The notes under the pieces are model-generated. The model made no database searches, was not told where the DNA came from, and was given only the letters and a program-made list of their open reading frames with translations. From assembly GCF_003030345.1 (NCBI RefSeq), contig NZ_CP028158.1, forward strand, positions 1,364,001 to 1,428,000: 64,000 bases of DNA, in the 5' to 3' direction. Positions 43,617 to 51,443 of this stretch are shown here, piece after piece (the stretch's first letter is position 1; every line of letters starts with the position of its first letter). The stretch comes from Plantactinospora sp. BC1 (GTDB lineage Bacteria; Actinomycetota; Actinomycetes; Mycobacteriales; Micromonosporaceae). The position numbers and the translations under genes were made by a program.

Positions 43617-44585
43617 GTGACCGCCGTCGAGACGGTCGTCGAGACCGCCGTACCGGCCGCAGCGGGACGCGGCATCCCGGCCCCCCGGCTCGCCCGGCAC
43701 CTGCTGGCACTGACCCGACCCGGTCACGCGGTCAAGAACCTGCTGGCCGTACCGCTGGCGCTGCTCGACACCCCACTGTGGACCGGCGGGGCGCTGCTGC
43801 GTACCGGCTGGGCGGTGTTGGTCTTCACGGTGGCCGCCTCGACGATCTACGTCGTCAACGACATCGTCGACCGCCGGCTGGACCGCACCCACCCGGTCAA
43901 GCGCAACCGTCCGGTCGCCGCCGGCCTGGTGCCGGTACCGCTGGCCTGGCTGCTCGCGGTCGGGCTGGCCGGGACGCTGCTCGGCCTGGTCCTGGTCGGC
44001 CCCGACCTGCCGTGGTGGCCGCTGGTCGGCTACCTCTGCCTCAGCGTCGCCTACAGCCGGTGGCTCAAGCACCTGCCGATGCTGGACATCTGCGTCGTCG
44101 CCGCCGGCTTCGTGCTGCGGGTCCTCCAGGGGTACGCCGCCAGCGGGGCGGCGCCGTCCGGGCTGCTGCTCACCGCCGTCTTCGCCGGCTGCCTGGTGCT
44201 GATCCTCGGCAAGCGCCGACACGAGCTGGCCGCCGCCGGCTCGGCGCACCGACCGGCGCTGGCCGGCTACAACGTGCTGCTCGCCGACCACCTGCTCGGG
44301 CTGAACACCGCGCTGGCCAGCACCACCTTCCTGCTCTACCTGAACACCGACGCGCCGCTCGGACCGTGGCGCCCGGTCACCCTCGCCGTGGTGGTGCCGC
44401 TCGGCCTGCTCGCCGCGTTCCGCTATCTCCAGGCCGTACTGGTCCGGCAGTCCGGCGGCGACCCGATCCGGGCCCTGCTGCGGGACCGGATGATCGTGGC
44501 CAGCGCCGTCCTGATCGGCACCACGCTGACCCTGGCGGAACTCGGTGCCCGCTATCCCGACCTGTTGAACTGGATGGATCTATGA
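43617..44585 (+). CDS. UbiA family prenyltransferase, decaprenyl-phosphate phosphoribosyltransferase-like
   Basis: Membrane transferase of 322 residues with eight or nine helices. The first Asp-rich motif is VVNDIVDRRLDR (NDxxDxxxD) and the second YSRWLKHLPMLDICVVAAG, the arrangement of mycobacterial DPPR synthase Rv3806c, which joins polyprenyl phosphate to PRPP for arabinan synthesis. The neighbouring genes are not DprE1/DprE2, so the lipid-linked sugar made here is probably different. GTG 43617 was taken as start; GT2-C overlaps its end. Confidence 0.88.
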   Translation: MTAVETVVETAVPAAAGRGIPAPRLARHLLALTRPGHAVKNLLAVPLALLDTPLWTGGALLRTGWAVLVFTVAASTIYVVNDIVDRRLDRTHPVKRNRPVAAGLVPVPLAWLLAVGLAGTLLGLVLVGPDLPWWPLVGYLCLSVAYSRWLKHLPMLDICVVAAGFVLRVLQGYAASGAAPSGLLLTAVFAGCLVLILGKRRHELAAAGSAHRPALAGYNVLLADHLLGLNTALASTTFLLYLNTDAPLGPWRPVTLAVVVPLGLLAAFRYLQAVLVRQSGGDPIRALLRDRMIVASAVLIGTTLTLAELGARYPDLLNWMDL

Positions 44586-45595
44586 ACACACCGCTGGTCT
44601 CGGTCATCGTGCCGAACTACAACTACGCCACGGCACTCGGGCTCTGCCTCGGGGCACTGCGGGCGCAGAGCTATCCGAACCTGGAACTGATCGTGGTCGA
44701 CGACTGTAGTACCGACGACTCGGTCGCGGTCGCCGAGTCCTACGGGGCGCGCGTGCTGCGTACCCCGAGCAACTCCGGACCGGCGGCGGCCCGCAACCTG
44801 GGCGCGGCGAACGCGCACGGCGAGATCCTCTTCTTCGTCGACTCCGACGTCGCCGCCAAGCCGGACGCGGTCGCCAACGCCGTCGAACTGCTCACCGCCG
44901 ATCCGGAGATCGGGGCGGTCTGCGGCAACTACGATCCGGTGCCGCTGGTCCGGGACAGCCTGCTGGAGGAATACCGCTGCCTCCAGCAGTCCTACTGGCT
45001 GATCGCCGACGAGGGACGGATCATGACCCTCTACACCGCGCTGCTGGCGATCCCGGCCCGGGTCTTCGCCGAGATCGGGCCGTTCAACCCGCGACTGCGG
45101 GAGACCGAGAACGCCGACTACGGGATGCGGCTCGCCCAGCGGTACCAAATCTGGCTCTCCCCCAAGGTGCGCGGCGTGCACGACCACGACGCCGACCTGG
45201 GCGTCCTGGTCCGCAAGGTCTTCACCCGCACCGCCCTGCACATCCCGATGTACGCCCGCAAGCCGGAGTTCCCCGGCGGGCTGAGCAGCGGACCGCGCGC
45301 CTGGGTCAGCGTGGCCGCCCTGCTCACCGTGCTGACGTGCGCGCTGCCCGTGCTGTTCGGCGCGGCGTTCCTGGCGGTGCCGCTCGCCGCGCTCGCCGCC
45401 TGCCTCGCCGGCGACCTGCCGATGTACCGGTTCGTCCGCCGGGAACGCGGCCTGCTCTTCCTCGGCTACTTCGTCGCGATGCACTTCCTCCTGAACCTGG
45501 TGATCGCGGTCGCCGCGATCTCCGGGGTCGCCGCCTGGCTCGTCTCGGGGCGGTTCCGTGGGCTCTACGACCGGCCGGAGGTGGCCACCCGATGA
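44582..45595 (+). CDS. Family 2 glycosyltransferase with membrane tail (GT2-C)
   Basis: GT2 of 337 residues: VSVIVPNYNYATALGLCLGA, LIVVDDCSTDDS and FFVDSDVAAKPD are intact. The segment that carries the catalytic Glu-Asp in GT2-A and GT2-B reads RETENADYGMR here, with Asn in place of Asp. Two or three membrane helices lie in the last 100 residues. It sits between UbiA and GT2-D with 4-bp overlaps on both sides. The changed base residue may mean altered or lost catalysis. Confidence 0.9.
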   Translation: MNTPLVSVIVPNYNYATALGLCLGALRAQSYPNLELIVVDDCSTDDSVAVAESYGARVLRTPSNSGPAAARNLGAANAHGEILFFVDSDVAAKPDAVANAVELLTADPEIGAVCGNYDPVPLVRDSLLEEYRCLQQSYWLIADEGRIMTLYTALLAIPARVFAEIGPFNPRLRETENADYGMRLAQRYQIWLSPKVRGVHDHDADLGVLVRKVFTRTALHIPMYARKPEFPGGLSSGPRAWVSVAALLTVLTCALPVLFGAAFLAVPLAALAACLAGDLPMYRFVRRERGLLFLGYFVAMHFLLNLVIAVAAISGVAAWLVSGRFRGLYDRPEVATR

Positions 45596-46650
45596 CGGTG
45601 AACGGTGCACGGCCGGGCGACGGCCCGCTGGTCTCGGTGATCGTGCCGAACTACAACTACGCCGAGTCGCTGGACCTGTGCCTGCGGTCGATTCTGGACC
45701 AGACCTATCCGAACATCGAGATCCTGATGGTCGACGACTGCTCGACGGACCAGTCGGTGGCGGTCGCCGAGGCGCTCGGCGTACGGGTGGTGAGCACCGG
45801 GCGCAACGGCGGCTGCGGGCGGGCCCGCAACATCGGCGCCGCACACACCAGCGGCGAGCTGATCTGCTACGTCGACTCCGACCTGGTGCTGGCCCCGGAC
45901 GCGGTGGCGAACGCGGTACGACTGATCCTCGGCGACCTGCGGATCGGCGCGGTCTGCGGAATCGAGGACCCCGAGCCGCTGCTGCACGACACGGCGGTGG
46001 CCCGGTACCGTGGCCTGCAATATCACTACTGGTCGATCAGTTCGGAAGGTGACGTGTCGTTCCTCTTCCCGGCCGTCTGCGTGCTGCGCCGGCCCGTCTT
46101 CGAGGAGATCGGCCCGTTCAACCCGGGTCTGCGGCACACCGAGGAGGTCGACTACGGCTACCGGCTGAGCCGACGTTACCGGCTGGTGCTCACCTCGCTG
46201 GTCCGGGGCCGGCACGACCACGACCACGAGCTGCGCGGGCTGCTGCGCAAGCTCTTCCACCGGGGACGGCTGCGGATCCCGCTCTACGCCCGGGCCCGCC
46301 GGTTCGGGCAGGGCTTCGAGACCGCCGCCCGGGCCTGGGGCAGCCTGGCCGCGTTCGGCGTACTGCCGGCGCTGGCGGTCCCGCTGCTGCTCGGCCCGTG
46401 GGGGCTGATCGTCCCCGCCGGGCTGTTGGCCGCCTCGCTCGCCTGCGACGCCGGCATGTACGGCTTCGTCCGCCGCCGGCACGGCGTACCCTTCCTGGTC
46501 TTCTTCGCCGGACTGCACTTCCTGGTCAACGTCACCATCACCGCCGGGGTCGCCACCGGCGCGGTGCAGTGGCTCGCCTCCGGTACGTTCCGCCGGCTCT
46601 ACGACGCCTCGTTCCCGGTCGACCCGAGCCCGCTGCGGGGCCCCGCGTGA
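45592..46650 (+). CDS. Family 2 glycosyltransferase with membrane tail (GT2-D)
   Basis: GT2 of 352 residues, closest to GT2-C (shared PNYNYA, YPN-E, VVDDCSTDxSVAVAE pattern). Metal motif CYVDSDLVLAPD; the base region reads RHTEEVDYGYR with Glu in place of the usual Asp. HDHDHELRGLLRKLFHRG precedes two or three membrane helices. The two tandem genes probably arose by duplication and may act as a pair. The stop overlaps the next start (GTGA). Confidence 0.9.
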   Translation: MTVNGARPGDGPLVSVIVPNYNYAESLDLCLRSILDQTYPNIEILMVDDCSTDQSVAVAEALGVRVVSTGRNGGCGRARNIGAAHTSGELICYVDSDLVLAPDAVANAVRLILGDLRIGAVCGIEDPEPLLHDTAVARYRGLQYHYWSISSEGDVSFLFPAVCVLRRPVFEEIGPFNPGLRHTEEVDYGYRLSRRYRLVLTSLVRGRHDHDHELRGLLRKLFHRGRLRIPLYARARRFGQGFETAARAWGSLAAFGVLPALAVPLLLGPWGLIVPAGLLAASLACDAGMYGFVRRRHGVPFLVFFAGLHFLVNVTITAGVATGAVQWLASGTFRRLYDASFPVDPSPLRGPA

Positions 46651-47972
46651 CGGTCGCCGTCCCCGGCAGTGACGGGCTGCTGCCCGGAGGGCCGGCCACC
46701 GGCACTCCGGGCACCGGCACTCCAGGCAGCGACACTCCAGGCACCGGTACTCCGGGCAGCGGCGCTCAAGGCACCGGCGCTCCAGGCAGCGGCACTCCGG
46801 GCAGCCTTGACCCAGCGGGTTCCGGCTTTACCTTGCCCCCTGAGGTGGAACCGGCGGCAGGGGCACGGCCGGCGGCGGGGGCGGAGCCGGTCTCCGGCGT
46901 GGTCGGGCGGGGGCGGCGCGGCTGGCGGTGGTGGCTCTACAGTGCGCTCGTCGCCGCCGGGGCGCTCTGGCTGGCCTTCACCGTGGCACACCTGGTGCTC
47001 AGCGGACGGTGGTGGCTGTGGCTCGCGGTCGACGCGGTGCCGCCGCCGGCCTTCCTCGGCGTACCGCTCCTGCTGGCCGTGGCGGCCGCGCCGTGTCGCC
47101 GCTCGCGCCGACCGGTGGCCCTGCTGGCCACCGCCGCGCTGCTGCTCGGCGGGCCGCTGTCCGGGTTCAACCTGCGCGGGCTCGCCGGCGGTGACGGTCC
47201 TCCCCCACCGGACGCGATCCGGGTCTTCAGCTGGAACACCGGGTACTGGGACGAGGGTGGCCAGACCGACGGCCTGTACGCACTGCTCCGGGCCGCCGAC
47301 GCCGACCTCTACCTGCTCCAGGAATACTGGTACGAGCACTCCTCCGGACCGGGTGAGGCGGAACTGGCGCGGCTGCGTACCGAGTTTCCGGGCTTTCACG
47401 TCGCGGTCGTCGGCGAGTTGGTGACCCTGTCCCGCCATCCGATCCTGCGTCGGCTGCCGCTGGACGCCCCGGACATGCCACCGCCGCTGTGGGGCACGAC
47501 GGAGCAGTGGCGGTACAAGGTGCTGCGTACCGATCTTGACCTCGGGGCGGGGCGGGTACTGTCGGTCTACAACCTGCACATGCCGGTGCAGTTGGTGCCG
47601 GACCACAGTCCGCTGGGTGGCGAGTTCTACCGGGTGATCCGGCAGCAGCACGCGCAGCGCGAGCCGCAGTGGCGGGCGCTGGCCCGGGACGTGGCCGCCA
47701 ATCCGCAGCCGACGCTGGTCGTCGGCGACCTCAACACCAGTCCGGCAATGGGCGACCTGGCCAAGCTCCCCGACCGGCTCCGGGATGCCAGCTACGCGTC
47801 CTCGGCGCGCTATCCGGCAACCTGGTCTGACGCGCCCGGCTGGCCGCGCCTGTGGCGACTGGACTGGGCCTTCGTCTCGGCGGCGGTCCGGGTGCACTCC
47901 TACCACTTCGGCGGGTCGACGAACGGCGTCTCCGACCATCGCCCGCAGCAACTGGTGCTCTCACTGCGATGA
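46647..47972 (+). CDS. Membrane-anchored endonuclease/exonuclease/phosphatase-fold enzyme
   Basis: Protein of 441 residues. The N-terminus is a low-complexity pentapeptide repeat (about residues 17-54), followed by three hydrophobic helices (about 92-190) and an extracytoplasmic EEP domain with VFSWNTGYWDEG, LLQEYWYE (catalytic Glu), VGDLNTSPA, LDWAFVS and VSDHRPQQL (catalytic Asp-His). The family includes phosphodiesterases and lipid or sugar phosphatases. As last gene of the aminotransferase-UbiA-GT2 operon a phosphatase role on a lipid-linked sugar phosphate is attractive but unproven. Confidence 0.88.
   Translation: MTVAVPGSDGLLPGGPATGTPGTGTPGSDTPGTGTPGSGAQGTGAPGSGTPGSLDPAGSGFTLPPEVEPAAGARPAAGAEPVSGVVGRGRRGWRWWLYSALVAAGALWLAFTVAHLVLSGRWWLWLAVDAVPPPAFLGVPLLLAVAAAPCRRSRRPVALLATAALLLGGPLSGFNLRGLAGGDGPPPPDAIRVFSWNTGYWDEGGQTDGLYALLRAADADLYLLQEYWYEHSSGPGEAELARLRTEFPGFHVAVVGELVTLSRHPILRRLPLDAPDMPPPLWGTTEQWRYKVLRTDLDLGAGRVLSVYNLHMPVQLVPDHSPLGGEFYRVIRQQHAQREPQWRALARDVAANPQPTLVVGDLNTSPAMGDLAKLPDRLRDASYASSARYPATWSDAPGWPRLWRLDWAFVSAAVRVHSYHFGGSTNGVSDHRPQQLVLSLR
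46695..46805. repeat. 15-bp tandem repeat (about 7 units) in the EEP gene
   Basis: Units close to GGCACCGGCACTCCG alternate with GGCAGCGGC-type units and encode G-(T/S)-G-(T/A)-P pentapeptides at the cytoplasmic N-terminus of the membrane-anchored enzyme. Confidence 0.85.
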
Positions 47973-48145
47973 CCTGCCCACGGCGATCGGATCGCCGACC
48001 GGGATCGAACCGCCGACCGGAGTCGGATCGCCGACCGGAGTCGGATCGTTGGCGGGGGCCGGGAGCCGGTGGTCGGTGGTCGGGCGCACCCCGCCGCGCG
48101 GCCTCGGTGACCGAGTCGAATCCGTCGTTCGGCGGTCCTGCCGTC
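47973..48145. repeat. 18-bp tandem repeats in the gap after the EEP gene
   Basis: Three 18-bp units close to ATCGCCGACCGGAGTCGG (47991-48044) and a degenerate fourth, in otherwise featureless DNA between two convergent genes. Each unit contains CGACCGG.. GTCGG-type complementarity, so short hairpins are possible. Confidence 0.6.
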
Positions 48146-48886
48146 CTACCGCGTGTCGGGTTCGGTCGGGTCGGCGGCCGGCGTCTGCCCGTCGTCCCGG
48201 CCGGTGGCGTCGACGTACCGGACACCGAGCCGGTCCAGCAGCGGTCGGAGACCGTACATGTCCAGTCCGAGCACGCCGTCCGCGAGTTGCCGGCGCTTCT
48301 CCTCCTCCCTGGCCTCGCGCTCGGCCCCGGCCGCGGCGACCTGCCGGGCCCGTTCGCGTGGCACCACCACGACTCCGTCGTCGTCGGCGACGATCACGTC
48401 GGCCGGACGCACGTAGGCGCCGCCGAGCACGATCGGCACGTTTACCGAGCCAGGGCTCGCCTTGACGGTGCCCTGCGCGGAGACCGCGCGGGACCAGACC
48501 GGAAAGCCGAGTTCGGTCAGCGCGGCCACGTCCCGGCAGCCCGCGTCGATGACCAGACCGAGGACGCCACGGGCCCGCAGCGAGGTGGCCAGCAGTTCGC
48601 CGAAGGCGCCGTCCGTGCTGGGCGAGGTGAAGGCGACCACGAGTACGTCACCGGGCCGGGTCTGCTCGACGGCCGCGTGGATCATCAGGTTGTCGCCCGG
48701 CTGGGCCGAGACGGTGACTGCCCGACCGGCGATCCGGGCACCCGGGTAGATCGGTCTGAGCAGGTGCCCGAGCAGCCCGGTCCGGCCCTGCGCCTCGTGC
48801 ACCGTCGACACGCCCTGCCGGGCGAGTTGCGCGACGGCGTCAGGCGGTGGAGCGGCGTCGGTCCGGACGATGACGTGATCCGTCAC
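48146..48886 (-). CDS. RraA-like aldolase, 4-carboxy-4-hydroxy-2-oxoadipate aldolase / oxaloacetate decarboxylase type
   Basis: RraA-fold enzyme of 246 residues. The metal/substrate loop AGCRDVAALTELGFPVW, with the conserved Arg-Asp, and PGDVIVADDDGVVVVPRE-like ADVIVADDDGVVVV are typical of the LigK/GalC class, which splits 4-carboxy-4-hydroxy-2-oxoadipate to pyruvate and oxaloacetate. The C-terminal helix extension is longer than in RNase-E inhibitor RraA. GTG 48886 overlaps the PIG-L stop, and the pairing with a GalB-like gene supports this role. Confidence 0.85.
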   Translation of the reverse strand: MTDHVIVRTDAAPPPDAVAQLARQGVSTVHEAQGRTGLLGHLLRPIYPGARIAGRAVTVSAQPGDNLMIHAAVEQTRPGDVLVVAFTSPSTDGAFGELLATSLRARGVLGLVIDAGCRDVAALTELGFPVWSRAVSAQGTVKASPGSVNVPIVLGGAYVRPADVIVADDDGVVVVPRERARQVAAAGAEREAREEEKRRQLADGVLGLDMYGLRPLLDRLGVRYVDATGRDDGQTPAADPTEPDTR

Positions 48887-49616
48887 AGCAGCTCGCCTCC
48901 GACAACCGGGAACACCCGCTGGTACGCCTCCGCGTGCGTGATCGACCGGTCGCCGCCGTTGCGGACCGCCTGCACCCCGCGCCGTACGCCGAGATCCGTG
49001 TAGTACCCGACCAGGTGCCCCTGGGCTCCCATGATCCGCATGGCCTCGACCTTGCGGTCGAAGACAGCGCTGACGTCCAGCAGCAGGTTCGGCACGAAGC
49101 CGCACTGCTCGGGCTGGTGCGGCTCGAACTGCAACACGTTCGGGGCGCCGATCGGTCGGGTGTCCCGGTCGTGCCCGGCCGCCTGGGCCACCATCCGGGC
49201 CCGGAGCACGATCTCGTGGGTGGCGCGTGGTCGAGGTTGTAGGGATCCTTGGCCGGATGGGTGAGGATCACCGCCGGGTCGACCCGGCGGATCGTCGCGA
49301 CGACACTGTCGTAGAGGTCGTCGGTGGCGCGCAGCGGGTAGTCCCCCGCGTCGAGGAACTCGATGTCGGCGCCGAGCACCTTCGCCGCCCGACCCGCCTC
49401 GTCTCGTCTGGCCTCCTTGACCCGGTCGAGGGTCATGCCGGGCTGTTTCCACAGTCCCTGCGACTCACCCTTCTCGCCGAAGGTGAGGCAGAGCACGTGC
49501 ACCTGCTGGCCCCGGGAGGCGCCGAGGGCGATGGCGCCACCGGCGCGCCAGACGAAGTCGGCGGCATGTGCGCTCACCACGAGGATCGGACCGCGCCCGA
49601 TCGGAGACGCTGTCAT
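48883..49616 (-). pseudogene. PIG-L family 4-oxalomesaconate hydratase (GalB-like), frameshifted
   Basis: From ATG 49616 (MTASPIGRGPILVVSAHAAD; GGAAGGA upstream) the frame gives a PIG-L fold with LTHPAKDPYNLDHA, then fails at about 49222. The next frame carries on with THEIVLRARMVAQAAGHD to the stop at 48883. Restoring one base in the plus-strand GGTGGCGCGTGG (49219-49230) would give N-L-D-H-A-T-T-H-E and a 244-residue protein. PIG-L proteins with GalC-like partners hydrate 4-oxalomesaconate in gallate degradation. The first metal-ligand motif reads SAHAAD, where AHPDD is usual in PIG-L deacetylases. Real mutation and sequence error are both possible. Confidence 0.75.
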
Positions 49617-49693
49617 CGACAATCCTTCCCGAGCGGTTCCGTGGATACGTCGTAGGTCCGGGGTGGAGCCGCCACGCTTGCCGAGGCAGACCG

Positions 49694-49722
49694 ATCATAG
49701 GGGCGGCCACACCGACTACCAA
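49694..49722 (-). promoter_or_regulatory. Sigma70-like promoter of the galBC-like operon
   Basis: On the minus strand TTGGTA (49722-49717), 17 bp, TATGAT (49699-49694), about 75 bp before the PIG-L start. Confidence 0.5.
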
Positions 49723-49726
49723 TAAC

Positions 49727-49738
49727 ATTGTCAACAAT
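49727..49738. promoter_or_regulatory. Palindrome ATTGTCAACAAT next to the -35 box
   Basis: A perfect ATTGT-CA-ACAAT palindrome four bases upstream of the -35 element. TTGTnnACAA cores are typical of GntR/FadR-class regulators. No such regulator gene lies in the window. Confidence 0.4.
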
Positions 49739-49779
49739 CCCGGGCCGGTCGGCCATCGATCCGGCGGGCTACCGGCAGC

Positions 49780-51081
49780 TCACCGACCGGCACCACTCGG
49801 GAGACCGGCGCCGTCGCGGATCGTGGTCCCGTCCGGGGTGGCCCCGTCCGGGGTGGTGGCGGTTCCGTTCGGGGTGGTGGCGGTTCCGTTCGGCGTGGTG
49901 GCAGTTCCGTTCGGCGTGGTGGCGGTTCCGTTCGGCGTGGTGGCCGCGAAGGGCACCTCGGCAACCGTTGCCGAGGTTTCGCCGGCCGGGTGCTGCCACA
50001 GCCCGCGCCGGTGCAGGATCGGCAGTACACCCTCGCCTACCCAGTACGCCTCCTCCAGGTGCGGATGTCCGGAGAGGATGAACTCGGTGATGCCGAGGGC
50101 GTGGTACTCGGCGATCCGGTCGGCCACCTCGGTGTGGCTGCCGACCAGCGCCGTACCCGCACCTCCGCGTACCAGCCCGACTCCGGCCCAGAGGTTCGGC
50201 GACACCTCCAGCCGATCCCGGGAACCGCCGTGCAGCGCGAGCATCCGGTGTTGCCCCTCGGACTCGCTGCGCCGCAGTCCGGCCTGGACGGCCGCGACGT
50301 CGGAGTCGGCGATGCCGTCGAGCAGCCGCTGCGCCTGTGCCCACGCCGCCTCGGCGGTGTCCCGGGCGATGACGTGCAACCGGATCCCGAACCTGAGTTC
50401 CCGGCCGGTCTCGGCCGCCAACCGCCGCATCCAGGCCAGTTTCTCCGCCACCTGTGCGGGCGGCTCGCCCCAGGTCAGGTACACGTCGCTGTGCCGCGCC
50501 GCCACCGGGCCGGCCGCCGTCGAGGAGCCACCGAAGTAGATCGGCGGGGCGGGGTCGGGCAGCCGGTTCAACCGAGCCTGTTCGACCCGCAGGTGCTCTC
50601 CGGCGTGGCTGACCGTCTCACCGCGCCACAGCGCCCGTACGACGTGCAGGAACTCGTCGGTACGCGCGTACCGGGCGTCCTTGTCGAGGAAGTCTCCATA
50701 GCCGCGCTGCTCCTGCGACTCCCCGCCGGTGACCACGTTGAGCAGCAGCCGCCCGCGGGAGAGTCGCTGGAAGGTCGAGGCCATCTGCGCGGCCAGGGTC
50801 GGCGAGGTCAGTCCGGGCCGGAACGCCACCAGGAACTTCAGCCGCTCGGTGACCTCGGTCAGCATCGCGGTGGCCAGCCAGGCGTCCTCGCACCAGGCGC
50901 CGGTGGGAGTGAGCGCACCGACGAAGCCGAGTTGTTCGGCGGTCCGGGCGATCTGCCCGAGGTACGCCACGGTGGCCGGCCGGGCGCCTCCGGCGGTGCC
51001 CGCCGGCAGTCCGTGCCCGCCGCCGACGATGTCCCGGCTGTCGCCGTAGGTCGGCAGGAACCAGTGGAAGGTGAGGGTCAT
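49780..51081 (-). CDS. ssuD: FMNH2-dependent alkanesulfonate monooxygenase
   Basis: Luciferase-like enzyme releasing sulfite from alkanesulfonates, 433 residues. The body follows E. coli SsuD closely: HWFLPTYGDSR, PTGAWCEDAWL (conserved Cys), YFGGSSTAAG, DVYLTWGEPP and SPNLWAGVGLVRGGAGTALV. The last about 50 residues are a low-complexity tail of T-T-P-N-G-T-A heptapeptides not found in ordinary SsuD. It is divergent from ssuACB and shares the regulatory gap at 51082-51443. Sulfur-starvation control is expected. Confidence 0.93.
   Translation of the reverse strand: MTLTFHWFLPTYGDSRDIVGGGHGLPAGTAGGARPATVAYLGQIARTAEQLGFVGALTPTGAWCEDAWLATAMLTEVTERLKFLVAFRPGLTSPTLAAQMASTFQRLSRGRLLLNVVTGGESQEQRGYGDFLDKDARYARTDEFLHVVRALWRGETVSHAGEHLRVEQARLNRLPDPAPPIYFGGSSTAAGPVAARHSDVYLTWGEPPAQVAEKLAWMRRLAAETGRELRFGIRLHVIARDTAEAAWAQAQRLLDGIADSDVAAVQAGLRRSESEGQHRMLALHGGSRDRLEVSPNLWAGVGLVRGGAGTALVGSHTEVADRIAEYHALGITEFILSGHPHLEEAYWVGEGVLPILHRRGLWQHPAGETSATVAEVPFAATTPNGTATTPNGTATTPNGTATTPNGTATTPDGATPDGTTIRDGAGLPSGAGR
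49850..49933. repeat. 21-bp tandem repeat encoding the SsuD tail
   Basis: Four full units of GG(G/C)GTGGTGGC(G/A)GTTCCGTTC plus partial copies at both ends, encoding T-T-P-N-G-T-A on the minus strand. Confidence 0.9.
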
Positions 51082-51443
51082 GGTGTCTCTCCGGTGGGCT
51101 GCGCCCGGATCGCGGGCGGGACAGGTGGGGCATCGGGCCGACAGCGGCGTCGCGGACGGGCCGCTGCCGCCGTTCCGATCTCTGGCCCCGACACTCTATC
51201 CATAAATCCTATCGGTTTAGTAGGCTAAGCCGGCGGCCGGTCGCAGCGCGTGCGCCTCGCCGCATCCGGGGCGCCCCCGGTGCCGGTCCGGGCGCCCCGG
51301 CTCGGCACCGACGCCGCCGCCCGCACCACGCCGCCCGCCCCGACGGTTCGTTGTCGACGTTGCCGACGGTTCGTTGCCGACCCGTGCGGTGTCGACGGTT
51401 CGTTGCCGCCGGCACCGGATCACACCTCTCCAGGAGCATCCCG
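51082..51443. other. Divergent ssuD / ssuA control region
   Basis: The only marked element is the AT-rich CCTATC/AGTAGG palindrome at 51208-51224. The rest (51240-51430) is GC-rich and contains repeats of CGGTTCGTTG(T/C)CG (about 51343-51415). No gene is supported. Confidence 0.5.
51208..51224 (-). promoter_or_regulatory. Shared sulfonate-regulon operator, copy 1 (upstream of ssuD)
   Basis: CCTATC-GGTTT-AGTAGG on the plus strand; read toward ssuD it is CCTACT-n5-GATAGGATTTATGGA. Copy 2 at 55047 keeps the half-site and GATAGGATTTA exactly, in the same orientation to the FMN-reductase gene. CCTA-n-TAGG palindromes resemble Rrf2-family sites. Confidence 0.6.
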
